From Hyaloraphidium curvatum (lineage: Eukaryota > Monoblepharomycota > Hyaloraphidiomycetes > Hyaloraphidiales > Hyaloraphidiaceae), in contig JAIVFI010000013.1 of the NCBI GenBank assembly GCA_025558095.1, forward strand, positions 558,001 to 622,000: DNA of 64,000 bases, given 5' to 3'. The notes beneath the pieces were generated by a model that saw only the letters and a list, made by a program, of their open reading frames with translations, was not told where the DNA came from and did not search any database. The position numbers and the translations under genes were made by a program. Position 1 is the stretch's first letter; each line of letters begins with the position of its first letter. Positions 60,346-64,000 of the stretch are shown here, piece after piece.

Positions 60346-62358
60346 ATGACGCCCGTCCCGACCTCCCTCTCCCTCCCCTCGCCTGCCATGGAGCAACTCA
60401 ACCCCACAAGTGGCGAGGAACTGCTCGTCCAGCTCAAGCTCGGCGCGCTCCTGGGCCGCCGCGACGAACACGGCGGGCGGTGCTTCCACGGAGTGCCCTA
60501 CGGGCGCGCGGGACGCTGGGAGCTCCCCGTCGAGGCTCAGCCCTGGGACGGCGTGAGGGATGCCACGGAAATGGGGTGCGATCTCTCGCAATTCCCCTGC
60601 CATTTGAACTGAACGCGGTTGCTCGCAGGCCAATATGCCCGCAGCTCCCTTCGGCCTACATGGAACCCCTCGAGGCCAAGATCCGCGCTCTCGGCAGGCT
60701 GGACCGCGAGGACGATCCCGTCGAATCCAGGCGGCCGTCACGCGAGGTTCAGGACGAGGAGCGGTGCCTCAACCTCAACGTCATGACGCCCGGCCAAGGA
60801 GCCGTCGAGCAGGGCAAGCGCAAGGGCGGGCTGCCTGTGGTGGTGAGTTCGACGTCGCTCGTACCTCACTTGGGATTATTTGCTGATCGCGTTGCTTTAA
60901 GTTCTGGATCCACGGCGGCAGCTTTCGCCAGGGGCACGCGAACCATCCGACATACACCCGTTCGCCCCTTGCCGTTCGCGAGAACCTGATCCTTGTCGCC
61001 GCCAACTACCGCACGTCTATCTTTGGCTTCCCGTCGTCCGCCGACCTCAAGATTCCCGGCAACCACGGCCTCCACGACCTGCGCCTCGCCCTGCGGTTCG
61101 TCGCCGAGAACATCGACCGGTTCGGCGGTGATCCCTCCAACATCACCCTCCTCGGCGAGTCCGCCGGCGCCATTCTCGCCTCCTACATCCTCCTCGACCC
61201 CCCGGTGCCCGTCGCCGGCGCCGTCCTGATCTCGGGCTCCGCAACCTCCGTGGTCCCCAAGGCTCCCGGCACCCTCGGCGACTCCTCCCTCTTCTCCCGC
61301 CTCGCCGCATCCTGCCTCGCCGACGCCAAAGCCGACCTCCCCCTCCCCCCCGCCCCGGGCCTCGAATCCCCCGTGCTGGGCCCGCAGAGGATCGACACCT
61401 TCGAATCCGCCGACGACGCCGCGACGCTCTACGTGCCCTCGCCGCCGCTGGCGGCCTCGCGGCCGGATCCGGTGGCGGCGATGCGGGCGATGCCGGCACG
61501 GGAGCTCTTGAAGCACCTAGAGCGGGTCGAAGCGGAGGGGGATGCGGCGTTCGCGCCGTGCTTCGACGGCGCGCTGATCGCGCCGACCGAGGCCAGCCAT
61601 CCGTTCTTGCGCATGGAGGACGGGTTCGAGGGCGTTAAGAGGGTTGCGATGGTCGTCTGCGGCGACGAGGGAACCATGTTCGGTGGGCACCCGCTCGATC
61701 GCTGCTCTGCGGATGAGGAGCGACCCGTCGTACCTGCCAGTTCCCCAGGTCCCTCTTTCCAACCCCCACGTGCTCGACGCAGCCCTCGGCGCCCTTCTTC
61801 CTCTACCCGCGCTGCGGGACCACGCCAAAGCCATGTACGGTCTCAACGACGTCCTCTCCGAAACCGAGGCGCGCGAGAAAGCCGCACAGCTGATCGGCGA
61901 CATGGGTGAGTAAGACCGGGGCCTGAACCAAATGACCGTGACTGACGACATTTGTTGTAGCATTCTATGCCCCGACGCTGCACGCCCTGCGCTCCCTCGC
62001 CCAGCAGCCCTCCCCGCCCACCCTCCACGGCATGCTGCACCTGCGCCCGCTCTCCTGCTCCCCCTTCCCCGAATGGGGCGCGCACCACTCGTCCCCCCTG
62101 CCCTTCATCTTCGCCGCCGACGCCGTGCTCGACGCCTCGGAGAGGCGCATGGCCGCGGCCGTCGGGAGGTGGCTCGGGCGGTTCGCGCGGGGCGAGCGGG
62201 TCCCCGCGACGCACGAGGGTTGGACGGTGGCGGACGACGGCACGGATGCGGTGCCGGAAGATGCGGTCTGGGGCGCGGGGAGGCGGGAGAGGTGCGGGTT
62301 CTGGATCGGGGTCGCGGCGGGGGTGGCGAGGATGCAGGTGCGGGCCGCCAGCGGCTAG
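60346..62358 (+). CDS. Type-B carboxylesterase/lipase
   Basis: Five exons: 60346-60575, 60629-60842, 60902-61682, 61741-61905, 61961-62358. Introns are 53, 59, 58 and 55 nt, all GT-AG; 1788 nt, 595 residues. Splices create MGPICPQLPS, LPVVFWIHGGSFRQGH (oxyanion-hole HGG) and DMAFYAPTLHAL. Nucleophile elbow FGGDPSNITLLGESAGA; the acid lies in the region of VCGDEGTMF; the catalytic His is likely in EWGAHHSSPLPFIF. No signal peptide, so possibly cytosolic. Alpha/beta-hydrolase of broad ester specificity. The start could also be the in-frame ATG at 60388. Confidence 0.85.
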
Positions 62359-62578
62359 GCCGGCTTCCGCACGCGAAATTGGAGGTCGGAAGAGCGTGAG
62401 AGATACAGACGTGACTGCCATCTTTAGAATAATGACTTTGTGTAACCGCGAGAGAAGGTCCATTTAAAACAGAGAGGTACACAAACCACTTCCAATTGTC
62501 AGCATTGCTCCCCAGACGCAAGCAGTCAGCGCACTTCCAACATTCAACAAGCTCCTGAAGACGCAAGCAGCCAGGCGG

Positions 62579-63534
62579 CTACGAATCCGAATTCCCATTG
62601 TACCCCTGCAGCAACCTCAGCACCGCATTGTCCGCATCCGCCCCCGCATACGAGTCCTCCCCGATCCAGTACCGCAAATCCGTCCAGTCCGCGCCCTGGG
62701 CGTCGGCCAGCACCGGTCCGAACCCGCGGCCGTCGAACGCGGGCGGCGGTGCGAGCGTCGCAGCGGGCAGGGCTAGGCTGCCGCCCTGCAGCGGAGAAGG
62801 GTACCCCACGGGGCCGGCCGGAATCTCCGGCTCCGCGGACCAAGACTCCTGCCCGTGTCCGTGGGCGCATCCCCCGTCCCCCCGCTGGCTCCAGACGGCG
62901 GCATCCGCCCCGACGCGCGCCCTGCCGACCTCGGCCTCGCGCTCGCGCTGCCATTCCAGGAGCCCCTCTATCGTGCTCCGCGCGCGCTGGATGATGGCGA
63001 TCTTGGTGTTGGGCGCGCCGGGGGCCGCCGGGGGCAGCACGGCCTCGAGCAGCTCGATCTCCGCCTTAAGGGCGTCCCGCTTGAGCTTCTCTGCGTCCTG
63101 CCGGGTGCGGGTGAGCGGCGGTGCGCGCCGGGAGCTGCGCGGGGGAATCCCCCGGGTTAACGGACCTTTTTCTGGATGCGCGGGCCCGGCTTGGGCGGGC
63201 GGCCGGGCCGCGCCCTGGGCGGCGCCCGTGCCTGAACCGGCGCTTTGGGGTCCGGATAAAGGGGCGTGTCCGGGCCCGGGCGGTGCGGTCCCGGGCCGGG
63301 CTGCACATCCGGCGGGGCGCGGCCGGGCGCGCCGGCGGCGAGATGGGCGTAGTCATCCGGCAGCACGGGCAGCGCCGGGCCAGCACCGCCCCTCGCCAGC
63401 ACGCGCGAGAAGGCGCGCGCGACGGCGGCGGGGCCCGAGGCGGGGCCGGCCTGCAGCGCGGCGTCGTCCGCGTCGCCGAACAGTTCCCGCAGCCACGCGC
63501 GCCGCGGCGACGGCGTCCGCGGCGGCCCGTCCAT
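62579..63534 (-). CDS. Putative bHLH-type DNA-binding protein
   Basis: Exons 63534-63166 and 63097-62579 around a 68-nt GTCCGT...CGGCAG intron; 295 residues. The N-terminal half is Pro/Arg-rich and disordered. The splice joins PGPRIQKK to DAEKLKRDALKAEIELLEAVL, followed by a loop and NTKIAIIQRARSTIEGLLEWQREREAEV, fitting basic region-helix-loop-helix order. A classical basic-region Glu/Arg pair is not clear, so DNA binding is less certain than the helix-loop-helix. The C-terminal ~100 residues are Gly/Asp-rich. Confidence 0.6.
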
Positions 63535-64000
63535 CGAGGTGGGCCTGAATGTGTCTAGCGCGGCGTGGCTGGAAACACCGACAGGGGAAAGCTCCTAGTG
63601 ACGTGACTCGAAAAAAACCCCGACTCCAGATGATTCGAGGCGGGAATGCAAAGAACGGTTGCATCGCAGACGGGGCGATGAGCCGGATGATCTGCTCGGA
63701 GGATTCGTTCGGCGCGTTGGAATTCTTCCAGCCAGAGATCGCCGTGCAGCAATCAAAAGGTTTCACCACCTTGCATGTGGCGACATGGGTGTTCTCCCGC
63801 AGCACAGGCGACTCGTCGCAATCGTGGGCCTCGCATGCAGGTCGGTGCTGGTGACGGCGACCTGACACCCTTCATGGCATTTCCGGCGGAGACCAAATCG
63901 GAGATCAACAATGCGGTACCGGCGCGGCCGGGCCGATTCCGAGGGCCTGCGCCGGGGCGCTCCTCGGCCCCGGGTCCGCGGTCGCATGTCCCGTGGCGTC
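63535..64000. other. Window end, no confident gene
   Basis: Minus-strand frames contain coding-like text (LLHGDLWLEEFQRAERILRADH in one; VLRENTHVATCKVVKPFD in another), which might be pieces of a gene continuing beyond 64000 or a relic. No start, splice pair or domain could be supported. Confidence 0.3.

Noticed and set aside
63555-63752. LLHGDLWLEEF as a kinase catalytic loop at the window end
   Set aside because: The HGDL string alone is not followed by N-x-x or DFG motifs, so a kinase call is not justified.
1-64000. CRISPR arrays, insertion sequences, rRNA or prokaryotic operon signals
   Set aside because: No regularly spaced repeats, transposase-like frames, rRNA motifs or Shine-Dalgarno patterns were seen; the spliced genes show nuclear eukaryotic DNA.

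Overview
The window reads as nuclear DNA of a GC-rich, compact eukaryote. Spliceosomal introns are very short (mostly 49-64 nt) with clean GTRNGT...YAG borders, and intergenic gaps are usually under 600 bp. The gene families point to a fungus: an Fcy1-type cytosine deaminase, a Cas1-type polysaccharide O-acetyltransferase, a Bmt6-type 25S rRNA methyltransferase, PDGG-type monocarboxylate-like carriers and a MUS81 nuclease. Abundant ankyrin, F-box and MYND genes, GT14/GT37-like glycosyltransferases and very high GC suggest an early-diverging, chytrid-like lineage (inference; no rRNA is present to confirm it). Exon-intron models were rebuilt by hand; every model described as exact closes to a whole number of codons.

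Layout. 1-3.5 kb: two tandem ankyrin-repeat membrane or secreted proteins and a DMT transporter. 4.9-17.4 kb: a one-directional cluster of signalling genes. It holds a 1459-residue protein joining a TKL-type kinase, a caspase-like peptidase, an unrecognised domain and NLR-type leucine-rich repeats; a shorter kinase-caspase-domain paralog; a proline-rich kinase 34 nt downstream of that paralog; a kinase relic; and a membrane protein sharing the kinase-caspase N-terminal leader. This is the most unusual part of the window and resembles a fungal analogue of NLR or cell-death receptors. 17.8-20.2 kb: three broken genes (SGNH hydrolase, NAD-epimerase, MYND protein). 20.3-29.5 kb: ankyrin protein, lysoplasmalogenase-like protein, a ubiquitin-like protein lacking the C-terminal diglycine, an SDR, a monocarboxylate-like carrier, and a divergent pair of MYND genes sharing a promoter with three ACGCGT boxes.

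29.6-43.3 kb: membrane proteins of unknown function, two F-box-type genes with frame breaks, Bmt6-like methyltransferase, dephospho-CoA kinase with a C-terminal membrane segment, MUS81 and an MFS carrier. 43.6-59.2 kb: a region rich in cell-surface and sugar functions (Cas1-like O-acetyltransferase, GT14-like and GT37-like glycosyltransferases, a cysteine-rich secreted protein, a family of small secretory-pathway proteins with degraded copies) interleaved with cytosine deaminase and fructose-1,6-bisphosphatase; an inverted duplication joins 50.0 and 59.1 kb. 59.5-63.5 kb: a small unknown protein, a type-B carboxylesterase and a putative bHLH factor.

Several genes carry single-base frame breaks, some in homopolymers. 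They could be real pseudogenes or consensus indels of a long-read assembly; the sequence alone cannot decide.
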